From positions 1 through 21,711 of the IMG/VR virus record IMGVR_UViG_3300028388_000772: DNA of 21,711 nucleotides; one strand, written 5' to 3'. The notes under the pieces are model-generated. The model was not told where the DNA came from. It was given only the letters and a program-made list of their open reading frames with translations, and made no database searches. How positions within the stretch are numbered: the first letter of the stretch is position 1; every line of letters begins with the position of its first letter. Positions 5,873 through 14,206 of the stretch are shown one piece after another. Both the position numbers and the translations under genes were made by a program. Origin of the DNA: a virus.

Positions 5873-7991
5873 ATTACCCGAGGACGGGCTTAACATTGAT
5901 AAATACCGCCAGTCGAAAGAGGCGCAGAATCTTGTAGCGTGGGTGCAGTCTGAGTGGACGAAAGCGAAGACTGCCCGTAGCCAAAAGCAACTGCAGTGGT
6001 TTAACAACATGTCCATGTTTTATGGACACCAGTGGGTTGAACAGACTCGTGGTAATTTCCCGGAGGATCATCGGGATAAGTTGTTTACGCCTCGTAAGCC
6101 GTATTATCACCAGCGTAAAACGATTAACCGTGTCAGGTCGTATGTGCGGTGGGAAATGTCGAAAATGTTGTCGTCGTTTCCTACTGCGCAGGCGATTCCT
6201 TCGTCTAGTGAGGATGAAGACCAGAGGGCTGCGTTTGCTGCTGAGCAGGCGTGGACTTCGATTAGTGAGTCGAAGAAACTGCGTCACCACATGTCTCGTG
6301 CGGTTTGGTGGACGATTGTTACCGGCAACGGGTTTTTGAAGACGCATTGGGATACGACTTGTATGGACCGTGTGTCTGGCGAAATGGGCGACATTAAATA
6401 TGGGCATGTGACGCCGTTTCACTTGTTTGTGCCGGATATTCGTGAGCAGGATATTGAAGACCAGCCGTTTGTGATTAACGCTTACACTAAACCTGTCGAA
6501 TGGGCTCAGCATTATTTCGCCGCTGAGCTGGGTGATATCAAGCTTTCACCGTCGACGAGTGCGGCGAACCAGATTCTTGACGAGGCTTACCTTAACTTGG
6601 GTAACAGTAAAGCCCCAGACAGCGTGATTGTGTATGAGACGTGGGTGAAGCCGGGTGCCCACAAGATGATGCCTAACGGTGGGGTCATTATCACTGTTGA
6701 CGACGTGCTGATTAGTGTTTACAAAGAAGGTTTCCCGTACCAGCACAACATGTATCCGTTTACTAAGTTTGAGCACATTCCGACAGCAACGTTTTATGCT
6801 GACAGCCCGATTGTGGACTTGTCGCAGTTGCAGAAAGAATACAACTCATTGCGTTCAGAAATCAGTGAGGCTGGTCGTCGTATGGCTAAACCTCAGCTGA
6901 TTGCCCCGCAGGGCAGTATTGTTCCATCGAAACTGACGAACGAACCTGGTCTGGTCATTCAATACAAGCCTGGTATGAATCCTCCGCAACCGATGCCTTT
7001 ACAGCCGTTGCCACAGTATTACTTGGATCAGCAGGATCGTGTGTTGAATGACTGGATTGACATTTCTGGTGAACGTGAAGTATCGCGTGGCGATACACCT
7101 CCGGGTGTGACATCTGGTACTGCAATTAGCTATTTGCAGGAAGCGTCTAACCAGTATTTGACTCCGCAGTTCCAAAGCATTGAATCGGGCGTGGAAAAGA
7201 TTGCAACGCAGACGATTGAGTTGTTTGTCCAATATGTGGACATTCCTCGTAAGATTCGCACTGTCGGAGCTGATGGGGCGTTTGACACGATGTTGCTGCG
7301 TGGTGCTGATATTGCGTCGGGTACGGATGTTCGTATTGAGCCTGGTTCGTCGTATGCGAAGTCTAAAGCTGCTCAAGAGGCTCGTGTGATGGACATGTTT
7401 GCTGTGGGCATTATTGACCAGCCGACAGCGCTGAAGCTGCTTGAAGTGGGCGGTGTGCAGAAGATTGCGGACACGTTGAATGTGGCGGAGCGTAAGGCTC
7501 AGCGTGAAAACATTAAGATGAAGATGTTGACGCCGATGGAAATCGAGCAGGCCCGCATGCAGGCTATGCAGGAAATGATGGCGCAGTTGCCGCCAGAGGC
7601 TATGCAGGATCCTGAAATTATGGCTGAAATTGAAAACATGCCTGCACCGCCGATGATTCCTGTCGACGATTTCGACATGCATGAGATTCACATTGAAACG
7701 CATAACCGGTTCCGTATGTCGCAAGAGTACGAAATTTTGCCGGAAGAAGTTAAGGCACAGTTCGCGTCACATGTGGCAGAACATGAGAGAATTGTTCAGC
7801 AGAAACAGTTAATGAACTTCTTGGAGATGATTCCGGGGGACGGTTCGGAAGCGGGCGGCGCTCCTATGGGCGGAGACAGCATGGAAGTGCCTATTCCTGG
7901 CCCAGAGGCAGGTCCAGGCGCTACAATGGCTCCTAACGGAGCAGTACCCGATATGACCCCCGAGCAAGGAGTGGAAGATGGCCGACTTTGA
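5805..7991 (+). CDS. Portal protein
   Basis: This 728-residue protein forms the portal ring through which DNA enters and leaves the head. The N-terminal region has the WVQSEWTKAK...QLQWFNNMSMFYGHQW pattern, followed by NRVRSYVRWEMSKML and GNGFLKTHWD, all typical of large portals of podovirus-type phages. The central part includes a YADSPIVDLSQLQKEYN helix and GVTSGTAISYLQE. From about residue 585 it turns Met/Glu/Gln/Pro-rich, matching a helical barrel plus flexible tail. The start at 5805 has AGGAG about nine bases upstream and lies inside the previous gene. It overlaps the next gene by 14 bases. Position right after terminase and before scaffold and capsid confirms the call. Confidence 0.92.
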   Translation: MAEKPDSYSQNLQASIQSSTVIKLPEDGLNIDKYRQSKEAQNLVAWVQSEWTKAKTARSQKQLQWFNNMSMFYGHQWVEQTRGNFPEDHRDKLFTPRKPYYHQRKTINRVRSYVRWEMSKMLSSFPTAQAIPSSSEDEDQRAAFAAEQAWTSISESKKLRHHMSRAVWWTIVTGNGFLKTHWDTTCMDRVSGEMGDIKYGHVTPFHLFVPDIREQDIEDQPFVINAYTKPVEWAQHYFAAELGDIKLSPSTSAANQILDEAYLNLGNSKAPDSVIVYETWVKPGAHKMMPNGGVIITVDDVLISVYKEGFPYQHNMYPFTKFEHIPTATFYADSPIVDLSQLQKEYNSLRSEISEAGRRMAKPQLIAPQGSIVPSKLTNEPGLVIQYKPGMNPPQPMPLQPLPQYYLDQQDRVLNDWIDISGEREVSRGDTPPGVTSGTAISYLQEASNQYLTPQFQSIESGVEKIATQTIELFVQYVDIPRKIRTVGADGAFDTMLLRGADIASGTDVRIEPGSSYAKSKAAQEARVMDMFAVGIIDQPTALKLLEVGGVQKIADTLNVAERKAQRENIKMKMLTPMEIEQARMQAMQEMMAQLPPEAMQDPEIMAEIENMPAPPMIPVDDFDMHEIHIETHNRFRMSQEYEILPEEVKAQFASHVAEHERIVQQKQLMNFLEMIPGDGSEAGGAPMGGDSMEVPIPGPEAGPGATMAPNGAVPDMTPEQGVEDGRL

Positions 7992-8178
7992 TGTGATTGC
8001 GGACACGACGCCGCAGTTGGAGTTTGCGCCGACTCGTAACTATGGTCGTAAGACTATTAGCGAGTTGAAGACTGAGCTTCAGGCGAAAGATGACACGACG
8101 TACACCGATGCAGCCATCCTTGAGATGACGTACAACGATTTGGTGAACGCTATTCGTGTGACACCTGACGCAGAGTAA
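7978..8178 (+). CDS. Small hypothetical protein after the portal
   Basis: This 66-residue acidic protein starts at ATG 7978, preceded by AAGGAG about six bases upstream, and overlaps the portal stop by 14 bases. The C-terminal half (ISELKTELQAKDD and AAILEMTYNDLVNAIRV) looks like two short helices. No motif is recognised. Translational coupling to the portal suggests a head-assembly or head-tail accessory role. It ends the packaging operon before a promoter-like gap. Confidence 0.7.
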   Translation: MADFDVIADTTPQLEFAPTRNYGRKTISELKTELQAKDDTTYTDAAILEMTYNDLVNAIRVTPDAE

Positions 8179-8194
8179 CAAACTTATAACTAAA

Positions 8195-8205
8195 TACAGT
8201 AAACT
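8195..8205 (+). promoter_or_regulatory. Promoter-like motif TANNSTAAAMT, copy 2
   Basis: TACAGTAAACT lies in the 78-base gap before the scaffold gene. The TAAACT half would give a transcript start near 8212 and a leader of about 45 bases. That leader contains a G/C-rich inverted sequence (8222-8235) and a strong AAGGAG before the scaffold ATG. The gap also has an A/T-rich stretch (TTATAACTAAATA) just upstream. A promoter here would drive scaffold and capsid, the proteins needed in greatest amount. Confidence 0.45.
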
Positions 8206-8256
8206 AGAAACCAAACAGCTAGGGCCCCCTGGGGGTACGGCGAAAAGGAGTATGTA

Positions 8257-9108
8257 ATGGACGAAGCTGCAGGTACAGAGGTTGACACTTCGACGGAAGT
8301 TCAAGAGCCTTCAGGGCCGGTAGAAACAGCGGAACCTACCGCTGATGTCGAAACTGACACATCATCGGTGAATCCCGCTTGGGAATCCGTACGTACAAAA
8401 CTCGATCCTGTGAGTTTTCATGCGATCGAAGACGAACTGAAGAAATGGGACAAGTCCGCAGAATCGCGTATTTCGTCGCTTAACCAGCAACTTAAGCAGT
8501 ATAACGAGCTTGGGTCGCCGGAGCAGCTGCAAACATACGCTTCTATTGCTCAGAAGCTTGATACTGAGCCGGAAACTGTTTACAACGCTCTCGGTGAGTT
8601 TTTGAAGCAAAATGGTCGAATGCCCGAAACTGAGCAAGAAATGCAGGACGCGGTAGACGATCAGGAAGACGCAGAGTCTGAAGAGAATCCTTTGGATCCT
8701 CGTATTGCGCAGTTGGAACAACAGCAGCAGCAATTACAGGAGTTCCTTGCTCAGCAGGAGCAGGTGAAAATCCAGCAGGAAGCTGACCAGGCTTTAGATC
8801 AGGAAATCCAGGAACTTCGACAGCAGATGCCTGACTTCACGGAAGATGATGTGAAGGAAGTGTTGATGCGGGCGGCGTTCCAGCTTCAGAGCGGCAACCA
8901 GAAGGTAAAACTTGCTGATGTGGCTCAGGAGTACATGGATAAGACAGTAAACCGAATTCGCGCAGTACCGCGCCCAGGAGATTCGGCCCCGCGTCTACTT
9001 CCAACATCTGGTGGTGTCCCCAACGGACAGCAGCAGGCCCCGTTGGGCAAGATGTCAAGGACGGATGTGCAAGATTACATTGCAGCATCTTTGCAGCAGG
9101 GTAGGTAA
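8257..9108 (+). CDS. Capsid scaffold protein
   Basis: This 283-residue protein lies just before the capsid gene. It is acidic in the first 40 residues, helical in the middle, and strongly Gln/Glu-rich with coiled-coil character (about 150-190, including a five-Gln run), and it ends with a short basic-helical segment KMSRTDVQDYIAASLQQ. This composition and position are those of scaffold proteins, which guide capsid protein assembly and then leave or are degraded. The AAGGAG at 8245-8250 and ATG at 8257 make the start secure. No protease motif is visible in it, and no separate prohead protease gene is seen nearby. Confidence 0.88.
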   Translation: MDEAAGTEVDTSTEVQEPSGPVETAEPTADVETDTSSVNPAWESVRTKLDPVSFHAIEDELKKWDKSAESRISSLNQQLKQYNELGSPEQLQTYASIAQKLDTEPETVYNALGEFLKQNGRMPETEQEMQDAVDDQEDAESEENPLDPRIAQLEQQQQQLQEFLAQQEQVKIQQEADQALDQEIQELRQQMPDFTEDDVKEVLMRAAFQLQSGNQKVKLADVAQEYMDKTVNRIRAVPRPGDSAPRLLPTSGGVPNGQQQAPLGKMSRTDVQDYIAASLQQGR

Positions 9109-9145
9109 GGGACTTCTCCTTTAACTATCGAAAGGAAATTAATCA

Positions 9146-10366
9146 ATGCCTGCAACCCTTGCAACCATTGAGTCTTACCTCAAGGAGGTGTACCAGGGAC
9201 GTATCCGCGAGCAGCTGAACGATGAAATCGTTGCGCTGAAGCGTATTACTCGCAGTGGCTCTGGTGTCACCAACGAAACTGGTGGTAAGTATGTTACGTT
9301 CCCGATCCACACCCGCCGTAACAGCGGTATTGGATCGCGTTACGAGTCTGAGGCTCTGCCGACCCCCGGTCAGCAGGGGCACGCTGCGGCTCGTATCGGC
9401 CTGAAATACGCTTACGGTGGAGTTCAGTTGACTGGTCAGGCTATCAGCCTGTCGGACACTGACGCCAAAGCGTTTGCTAAGGCTCTGGATACTGAGGTCG
9501 AAGGTCTTAAGAACGACCTGAAGAAAGACATGAACCGTCAGGTGTACGGTACCGGTAACGGTGCTGTGGCTGTCGCTTCTGGTGCTGAGACTGGACAGGT
9601 TATCCCTGTTTACGACGCTCGCCTGTTCCAGATTGGTATGGTGATTGACACTCAGACTGGTACTACCGTGGACAACGAAGACCTCGTTGTGACTGCTGTG
9701 GACTTGACTGCTGGTGCCAACACTGTGACTGTTTCCGGTACTATCGGAACTTCTACCGCCGACGGGGACATTCTGGTCCGTGCCGGTTCTGGTGTGGGTG
9801 CTTCCGGTAACCGTGAACTTACCGGTCTGGCCGCTATCATCAGCGACTCGGGTACTCTGTACAACATTGACCCGTCGACTGAGCCCGAGTGGAAAGCAAC
9901 CGTTGACTCTAACGGTGGCACCAACCGCGCACTGTCGGAGTCTCTGATGATTCAGATGACCGATGACATCCGTGTGAAGGGTGGTTCGACCTCCCTGATC
10001 CTGCAGTCGCTTGGTGTTCGCCGGGCGTACTTTAACCTTCTGTCGCAGCTCCGTCAGACGGTTAACACGCAGGAGTTCACTGGTGGATTCAGCGGTCTGG
10101 CGTTCACCACTGACCGGGGTGAAATCCCTGTCGTGGCTGACCCGGATGCTCCGCTGAACAAGCAGTGGTACATCAACGAGGACGCGGTGACTTACTACCG
10201 CGACGAGGACTGGCACTTCATCGACCGTGACGGTTCGATGTGGAAGCAGGTCCGCGACTCGAACGGTGACTACGACGCTTACTACGCTCGTATGGTGGAA
10301 TACCACGAGCTGGGTACTGACCGTCGTAACACCCACGGTGTAATTGAGGACATTACCGAAGCCTAG
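9146..10366 (+). CDS. Major capsid protein, HK97 fold
   Basis: This 406-residue protein is the main shell subunit. The N-terminal helix (ESYLKEVYQGRIREQLND) leads to a beta segment around KYVTFPIHTRRNSGIGSRYESE, a long spine-helix region (about 103-135), and a C-terminal region with SLILQSLGVRRAYFNLL and FSGLAFTTDRGEIPVVAD. Residues about 155-216 form a beta-rich insertion (VIDTQTG, LVVTAVD, NTVTVSGT, DILVRAGS), as in capsid proteins with an added barrel domain. Codon use differs from the neighbours: C-ending codons for Tyr, Asn and Asp and CTG for Leu are much preferred, as expected of a very highly expressed gene. AAAGGAA precedes the ATG. A strong hairpin follows the stop. Confidence 0.93.
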   Translation: MPATLATIESYLKEVYQGRIREQLNDEIVALKRITRSGSGVTNETGGKYVTFPIHTRRNSGIGSRYESEALPTPGQQGHAAARIGLKYAYGGVQLTGQAISLSDTDAKAFAKALDTEVEGLKNDLKKDMNRQVYGTGNGAVAVASGAETGQVIPVYDARLFQIGMVIDTQTGTTVDNEDLVVTAVDLTAGANTVTVSGTIGTSTADGDILVRAGSGVGASGNRELTGLAAIISDSGTLYNIDPSTEPEWKATVDSNGGTNRALSESLMIQMTDDIRVKGGSTSLILQSLGVRRAYFNLLSQLRQTVNTQEFTGGFSGLAFTTDRGEIPVVADPDAPLNKQWYINEDAVTYYRDEDWHFIDRDGSMWKQVRDSNGDYDAYYARMVEYHELGTDRRNTHGVIEDITEA

Positions 10367-10380
10367 TCTTCGTTCTCAGT

Positions 10381-10424
10381 GGCCCGTCCCCTATAATGGT
10401 TAGGGGGCGGGCCAACATCTTTTT
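10381..10424 (+). terminator. Rho-independent terminator after the capsid gene
   Basis: The arms GGCCCGTCCCCTA (10381-10393) and TAGGGGGCGGGCC (10401-10413) pair over 13 bp with a single T-G wobble, leaving a 7-base loop. Five T (10420-10424) follow six bases later. The spacing to the T run is longer than ideal, so the site may act as a partial terminator or as a 3' end that protects the capsid message while allowing read-through to the display genes. Confidence 0.85.
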
Positions 10425-10433
10425 GGAGCTTCT

Positions 10434-10952
10434 ATGGAATTTGAGTACCCGTTCTACGCGACAAGCACTGTCTTGCCGGAGGGTTTGTCGACGGATGATT
10501 ACCGTCACGAGTTTTACAAAAACAACCGGTATATGGGTATTGAGCAGGAATATACGGTTGCGGGTGGTACCGACGGAACCCAACCAACATTTAATGGCGA
10601 CCCGCTGTTTTCCGGTAAATATGTAATTTTTGGCAGCACTGTGTATTTTGATGTACAAATTGATTTTGACAACATTACGTCTTTTGGTACTGGTCAGTAT
10701 TATGTGTCGCTTCCGTTTGCGTCGAAATATGGTTGCATGATTCGTAACGGATGCTTGCACGATAACGATACGGGGTTTCAATATCACATTTCTGGTCACG
10801 TAGCTGCTGATTCTGACGAGTTGCAATTATTTACAACAGATTTGTCAGGTCAAAGGCTTCGTGATTACCCGTTTGAGCAGGGCGAGCCTGTCACGTTGAC
10901 GACAGCAGACAATTTTCACATTTCCGGTACGTACATTGTTGACGACAGTTAG
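10434..10952 (+). CDS. Virion surface protein with beta-rich C-terminal domain (decoration candidate)
   Basis: This 172-residue protein follows the capsid terminator; GGAG lies five bases before the ATG. Residues 1-31 carry the pattern LPEGLSxxDYxHxFYxxN, which aligns without gaps with the N-terminus of the next gene's product. The rest is beta-rich ([55 protein letters not shown]) and reads like a jelly-roll or C1q-like display domain. I infer that the shared N-terminus binds the virion and the C-terminal domain is exposed. Enzyme motifs are absent. Location directly after the capsid gene fits a head-decoration or head-fibre protein. Confidence 0.7.
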   Translation: MEFEYPFYATSTVLPEGLSTDDYRHEFYKNNRYMGIEQEYTVAGGTDGTQPTFNGDPLFSGKYVIFGSTVYFDVQIDFDNITSFGTGQYYVSLPFASKYGCMIRNGCLHDNDTGFQYHISGHVAADSDELQLFTTDLSGQRLRDYPFEQGEPVTLTTADNFHISGTYIVDDS

Positions 10953-10960
10953 GAGTAGTC

Positions 10961-11509
10961 GTGCAAGATAAGATTGTTTTTTTCCAGTCGGCGTCTGAAC
11001 TGCCTGAGGGTTTGTCTCTTGCTGACTATGAGCACCAGTTTTATACGACGAATGCTGGTAAGGAGCTTCTTACTGTCGAAATCGAAGATCTTGGCGACGG
11101 TAACGCTATTGTTTACGATGCAACTGTGGGGGCTTGGAAAAATGGCGCTGGTGCTGTAGGCCCAGAAGGTCCTGAGGGTCCGGCTGGCCCTACGGGTCCG
11201 CAGGGTCCCGCTGGCGCAACAGGTGCTACTGGTCCGCAAGGCCCGCAGGGTGAGACTGGGCCTGCTGGTGCTGATTCGACGGTTCCCGGCCCGGAAGGAC
11301 CCCAAGGCCCGCAGGGTGAGACAGGAGCGCAGGGTCCGACAGGTCCGCAAGGCCCGGAGGGCGACACTGGTCCTCAAGGGCCACAAGGTGTCCAAGGCGA
11401 GCAGGGTGATCCTGGCGTGGTAGCTGCTACTTCTCCGCTAACTTATGACAGCGGGACCCAAACTGTCGCGTTGGGGGCTACCACGTGGGGGCAATTAGCT
11501 GGCTCGTAA
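10961..11509 (+). CDS. Collagen-like virion protein
   Basis: This 182-residue protein starts at GTG 10961, with TAGGAG about five bases upstream. Residues 1-31 share LPEGLSxxDYxHxFYxxN with the preceding gene's product at identical positions. Residues 32-63 are a short linker domain ([18 protein letters not shown]). Gly-X-Y triplets run from G64 to G152, rich in Pro at X and Gln or Glu-Pro pairs, with one break (GADSTVPG at 103-110). The C-terminus ([22 protein letters not shown]) is a short beta segment that may start or cap the triple helix. Such proteins form trimeric fibres on phage heads or tails. Bacteria do not hydroxylate proline, so stability would rest on charge pairs and Pro content. 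Confidence 0.85.
   Translation: MQDKIVFFQSASELPEGLSLADYEHQFYTTNAGKELLTVEIEDLGDGNAIVYDATVGAWKNGAGAVGPEGPEGPAGPTGPQGPAGATGATGPQGPQGETGPAGADSTVPGPEGPQGPQGETGAQGPTGPQGPEGDTGPQGPQGVQGEQGDPGVVAATSPLTYDSGTQTVALGATTWGQLAGS
11237..11322 (+). repeat. Direct repeats inside the collagen-like gene
   Basis: The 20 bases at 11237-11256 recur exactly at 11303-11322, and a 15-base part at 11231-11245 recurs from about 11343. They encode the PQGPQGET triplet unit. Unequal exchange between such units would change fibre length in steps of three residues. Confidence 0.75.
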
Positions 11510-11517
11510 GCTAAAAT
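11507..11517 (+). promoter_or_regulatory. Promoter-like motif TANNSTAAAMT, copy 3
   Basis: TAAGCTAAAAT begins on the stop codon of the collagen-like gene and ends six bases before the ATG at 11524. That distance would place transcription start on the A of the ATG, which gives a leaderless message. No Shine-Dalgarno-like sequence precedes this ATG. No -35 element is seen. Confidence 0.4.
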
Positions 11518-11523
11518 CTACGT

Positions 11524-11994
11524 ATGGTTACTTCATTAGGACAATCCCCGCAGGTATACAACTCTGACTTAGGCGAGTTCGTACGTGACGACCACGTGCG
11601 TTTTGCTGAAATTCTGAAAGATCTTAAACCAACCTACAGTTTGGTATATATTCCGCAGAAAGACCGCAGCACGCCGGAAGAGCATCAAAAGCCGTGGGCT
11701 ATCCTCGACAGTCCCGACAATCTGCAGGAATACATTGTGCGTTACCTGTCGGAAGAGGAGATGAAAGAGCCGCATAAAATTCTTGCGTGGCTGTTTGACG
11801 GCGATTTGACTCGACACGGGGCAGATAACGTGTTGAAGCGTATTGAAGCAGAGGAGAACGCGAAAAAGCTGCTGGAATTAAAACAGCAGGAGGACGAATT
11901 AGAGGATAGAATGGAAATCGCTGAATTCTTTGTTACTGGGGGGCGGGACAAAAAGCACACCTTCACTTATAACGGAAAGAAGTTTGAACGATGA
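11524..11994 (+). CDS. Conserved-looking hypothetical protein before the head-tail adaptor
   Basis: This 156-residue, charged, mostly helical protein has no transmembrane segment. Readable blocks are RFAEILKDLKPTYSLVYIP, KPWAILDSP, EYIVRYLSEEEM, a helical KRIEAEENAKKLLELKQQEDELEDRMEI stretch that could be a coiled coil, and a short C-terminal FTYNGKKFER. The FTYNGKxF end and position between head decoration and adaptor genes suggest a virion or assembly protein; function is not recognised. The start has no ribosome-binding site and sits 14 bases after the previous stop. The stop overlaps the adaptor ATG by 4 bases (ATGA). Confidence 0.75.
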   Translation: MVTSLGQSPQVYNSDLGEFVRDDHVRFAEILKDLKPTYSLVYIPQKDRSTPEEHQKPWAILDSPDNLQEYIVRYLSEEEMKEPHKILAWLFDGDLTRHGADNVLKRIEAEENAKKLLELKQQEDELEDRMEIAEFFVTGGRDKKHTFTYNGKKFER

Positions 11995-12644
11995 GTTATG
12001 TCTCGCCGACGAAAACCGTTCAAGACGTTTTCGATTATGTGAAACGTGTGTTTGGTGATGAAGCTGGTGTGCAATTAAGCAGTGCTGACATTATTCGTTG
12101 GATTAACGAAGCCCAACGGGAAATTAACCGTCAGAACGCAGTGCTGCAGCAAGTGGCGACGACTGCGTTAAACGCTGGGCAAGCTGAATACACCCTGTCG
12201 GGGGTGACTCCTGCGATTTACGAAATTAACAGCCTGCTGATTAATGGTCGTCGGATCGGTAACATTTCTGTGTCTCAAGCGGAGGAATCAATTTCGCTTG
12301 CAGATCCTGAAAGTGAAGAGACGGGGGCTCCCCAGTTTTGGTATGAGTGGGCGAACACGATTACTTTTTGGCCCGTACCAAGTACTGCGGGGACGATTAA
12401 GATTCGCTACACGGCAGTGCCTGCAGACATTAGTGCTGCGGGGGACACGTTGACTATGCCTGATGAGTATTTTATGGATGTCGTCAATTTTGTGTTGAAG
12501 ATGGCGTATGAGATGGATGAGAATCCTGAAATGATGCAAGCAAAATCGGTCGAGTTTAACCAGAGTCTTGCCGAAAGGGGCGAACAGTTCCGCAATGCGG
12601 AACACATGACATACCCGAAGATTACGGTATACGAACTGTTTTAG
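11991..12644 (+). CDS. Head-tail adaptor / tail-tubular-A-like protein
   Basis: This 217-residue protein has an N-terminal helix-rich region (TVQDVFDYVKRVFGDE, DIIRWINEAQREINRQNAVLQQ) and then a beta sandwich-like section (EYTLSGVTPAIYEINSLLINGRRI, APQFWYEWANTITFWPVPSTAGTIKIRYTAVPAD), followed by MPDEYFMDVVNFVLKMAYEM. This order (helical DNA-tail ring, ITFWPVP strand, P-xEY helix) is that of podovirus gp4/tail-tubular-A type connector proteins that ring the portal. It starts by ATGA overlap and is followed after 9 bases by the gp10-like gene, the usual partner. Confidence 0.8.
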   Translation: MSYVSPTKTVQDVFDYVKRVFGDEAGVQLSSADIIRWINEAQREINRQNAVLQQVATTALNAGQAEYTLSGVTPAIYEINSLLINGRRIGNISVSQAEESISLADPESEETGAPQFWYEWANTITFWPVPSTAGTIKIRYTAVPADISAAGDTLTMPDEYFMDVVNFVLKMAYEMDENPEMMQAKSVEFNQSLAERGEQFRNAEHMTYPKITVYELF

Positions 12645-12653
12645 GAGCGGCCC

Positions 12654-14195
12654 ATGCCAGGTCAGGCTATCCAAGTGGGGCCGTTTATTGGTGGCCTTAA
12701 CACGTTCAGTGACCCTTCCGCTGTTGCTGACAATGAGCTTGTCGTGTGCGAAAACTTTGAATTGGATTTGGATGGTTCGTTAAAGTCTCGCCCCCCGATT
12801 GTTGACACGGGTGTTGCGTTTCCTTTAAGTACGACAGGTGACATTAACCTGCTTGGCTACTATTACACGGGCTCCGGCGATGCTTACTTGATTGCTAGCG
12901 ATGGCGACAGTTCCACGTATTACTACAACGGTGTGACGTGGACGTTGATTACGAGTGCGTTGTCTGCTGAGGCTTTTGCCCAGTTTGACGATAAAGCATG
13001 GTTGTCTGCTGCTGTCGGATCTAGCCAAACGGGTGGTTATTGGGATCCTTCTGGTGGGTTTACGACGGACAGTAACATGCCTGAGGGTGAAATCATGGTG
13101 GTGTTTAAAGGCCGCATGTGGATTGCTGAGGGTAAAGACAGTACTAATAATGGTACTCGTTTGTATCGGTCGAGGACTCTTGCTGATCCGAGCTTGTGGC
13201 AGGCAACAAACGATTTTATTGACATTGGTTCAGGTGACGGTCAAAACATTGTCAATTTGGCTGTGTATTTCAACACGTTGCTTATTTTCCGTACTGGATC
13301 TATTTATGGTTTGCAGTATGCGACAGATCCTGCATCAGCTGTGGTGGCGTTGGTTGTGCCAAACGTGGGTCTTGCCAGTAAGGATGCGTTAGACCAGTTT
13401 GAAAGCTTCATTTATTTTATGTATGAAGATAAAGCGTACGAGTTTAGTAATAACCGTGCCGCTCAAATCAACGTAAAAGTGCCGTTTACTGCGACATCGA
13501 CGACTGACATTTACATTCCGTTTGCTGTTTCCGAGTTTAACCGTCGAGTTATTTTCTCTTACTACAACGTGCTATACGTGTATAGCTTGCGGACTCGAAC
13601 ATGGACAACATGGAAATCGGATTCGTTTGGCGCTATCGGCAAAATTGTGAAGCAGGACAATCCGACGGGTGCGTCCACTGCAATTGCACATAAGTCTGTG
13701 GAGGTTGCTGCTGGCGGTTCGAGAAGCACTCCTACCCTGTCGATTACTGACGAAGTGGGTAACGACACGGAAACGATGACGTGTACGATGCAGACGAAAA
13801 ACTTTAACTACCAGGCAGGTTCTGTCTATAAACGCCTGTTCTGGTGGGGTGTGGACGCTACGTTTAAACAGACTGTCCGAGGTTTGGCTTTCCCAATTAC
13901 GTTTAACTTTACGGTCACGTGGGGCGGGTTGGCGACAAGCCTGTGGAGCAGTTTGACGGATAATACTTGGTTTAGGCCGTTGAGTGAGTCGCCTGACGTT
14001 GAAACCGATGTGGACATTACTGGCACTTTGGTGGGCCGTAAGTTTATTAAATTCTTTAAGAGTCTTCGGTTTAGGCAGATTTATTACCGTGTCGAGTTTG
14101 ATACTGATGGTTCTCAGTCGACAGCTCCGGTAAAATTGTTTTCACTGATGACGTATGTGAATCCGAAAGAAACAGTGTCCCGACAGGTTAGCTAA
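12654..14195 (+). CDS. P22 gp10-like tail hub / DNA stabilization protein
   Basis: This 513-residue protein begins IQVGPFIGGLNTFSDPSAVADNELVVCENFELDLDGS, a typical opening for gp10-type packaged-DNA stabilization proteins and related beta-propeller tail hubs. Repeated short beta segments follow (for example LNLLGYYYTGSG, MVVFKGRMWIAEG, LAVYFNTLLIFRTGSIYGL, VIFSYYNVLYVYSLRTRTWTTWKS), consistent with propeller blades. The C-terminal third has strands such as FNFTVTWGG and a final FRQIYYRVEFDTDG. The role would be to plug the head after packaging and attach fibres. GGAG lies about five bases before the ATG. A tail-tubular-B role is the alternative. Confidence 0.8.
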   Translation: MPGQAIQVGPFIGGLNTFSDPSAVADNELVVCENFELDLDGSLKSRPPIVDTGVAFPLSTTGDINLLGYYYTGSGDAYLIASDGDSSTYYYNGVTWTLITSALSAEAFAQFDDKAWLSAAVGSSQTGGYWDPSGGFTTDSNMPEGEIMVVFKGRMWIAEGKDSTNNGTRLYRSRTLADPSLWQATNDFIDIGSGDGQNIVNLAVYFNTLLIFRTGSIYGLQYATDPASAVVALVVPNVGLASKDALDQFESFIYFMYEDKAYEFSNNRAAQINVKVPFTATSTTDIYIPFAVSEFNRRVIFSYYNVLYVYSLRTRTWTTWKSDSFGAIGKIVKQDNPTGASTAIAHKSVEVAAGGSRSTPTLSITDEVGNDTETMTCTMQTKNFNYQAGSVYKRLFWWGVDATFKQTVRGLAFPITFNFTVTWGGLATSLWSSLTDNTWFRPLSESPDVETDVDITGTLVGRKFIKFFKSLRFRQIYYRVEFDTDGSQSTAPVKLFSLMTYVNPKETVSRQVS

Positions 14196-14206
14196 CTAAA
14201 AGGAGT

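Noticed and set aside
5875-6512. A 212-codon antisense frame in the portal gene and similar His/Arg/Leu-rich antisense frames elsewhere
   Set aside because: They are complements of real coding frames, with His/Arg/Leu-rich products and no start signals.
8222-8235. G/C-rich inverted sequence in the scaffold leader as a terminator
   Set aside because: The two arms leave almost no loop and there is no T run; it might be a small RNA hairpin but cannot be called a terminator.
9143-10336. A 397-codon open frame antisense to the capsid gene
   Set aside because: It mirrors the capsid reading frame. Strong codon bias of the capsid gene removes stops from the opposite strand. The product is Thr/Ser/Val/His-rich with no domain and no ribosome-binding site.
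10392-10397. TATAAT as a promoter for the display genes
   Set aside because: It lies in the arm and loop of the capsid terminator hairpin, with no -35 element; chance overlap is more likely.
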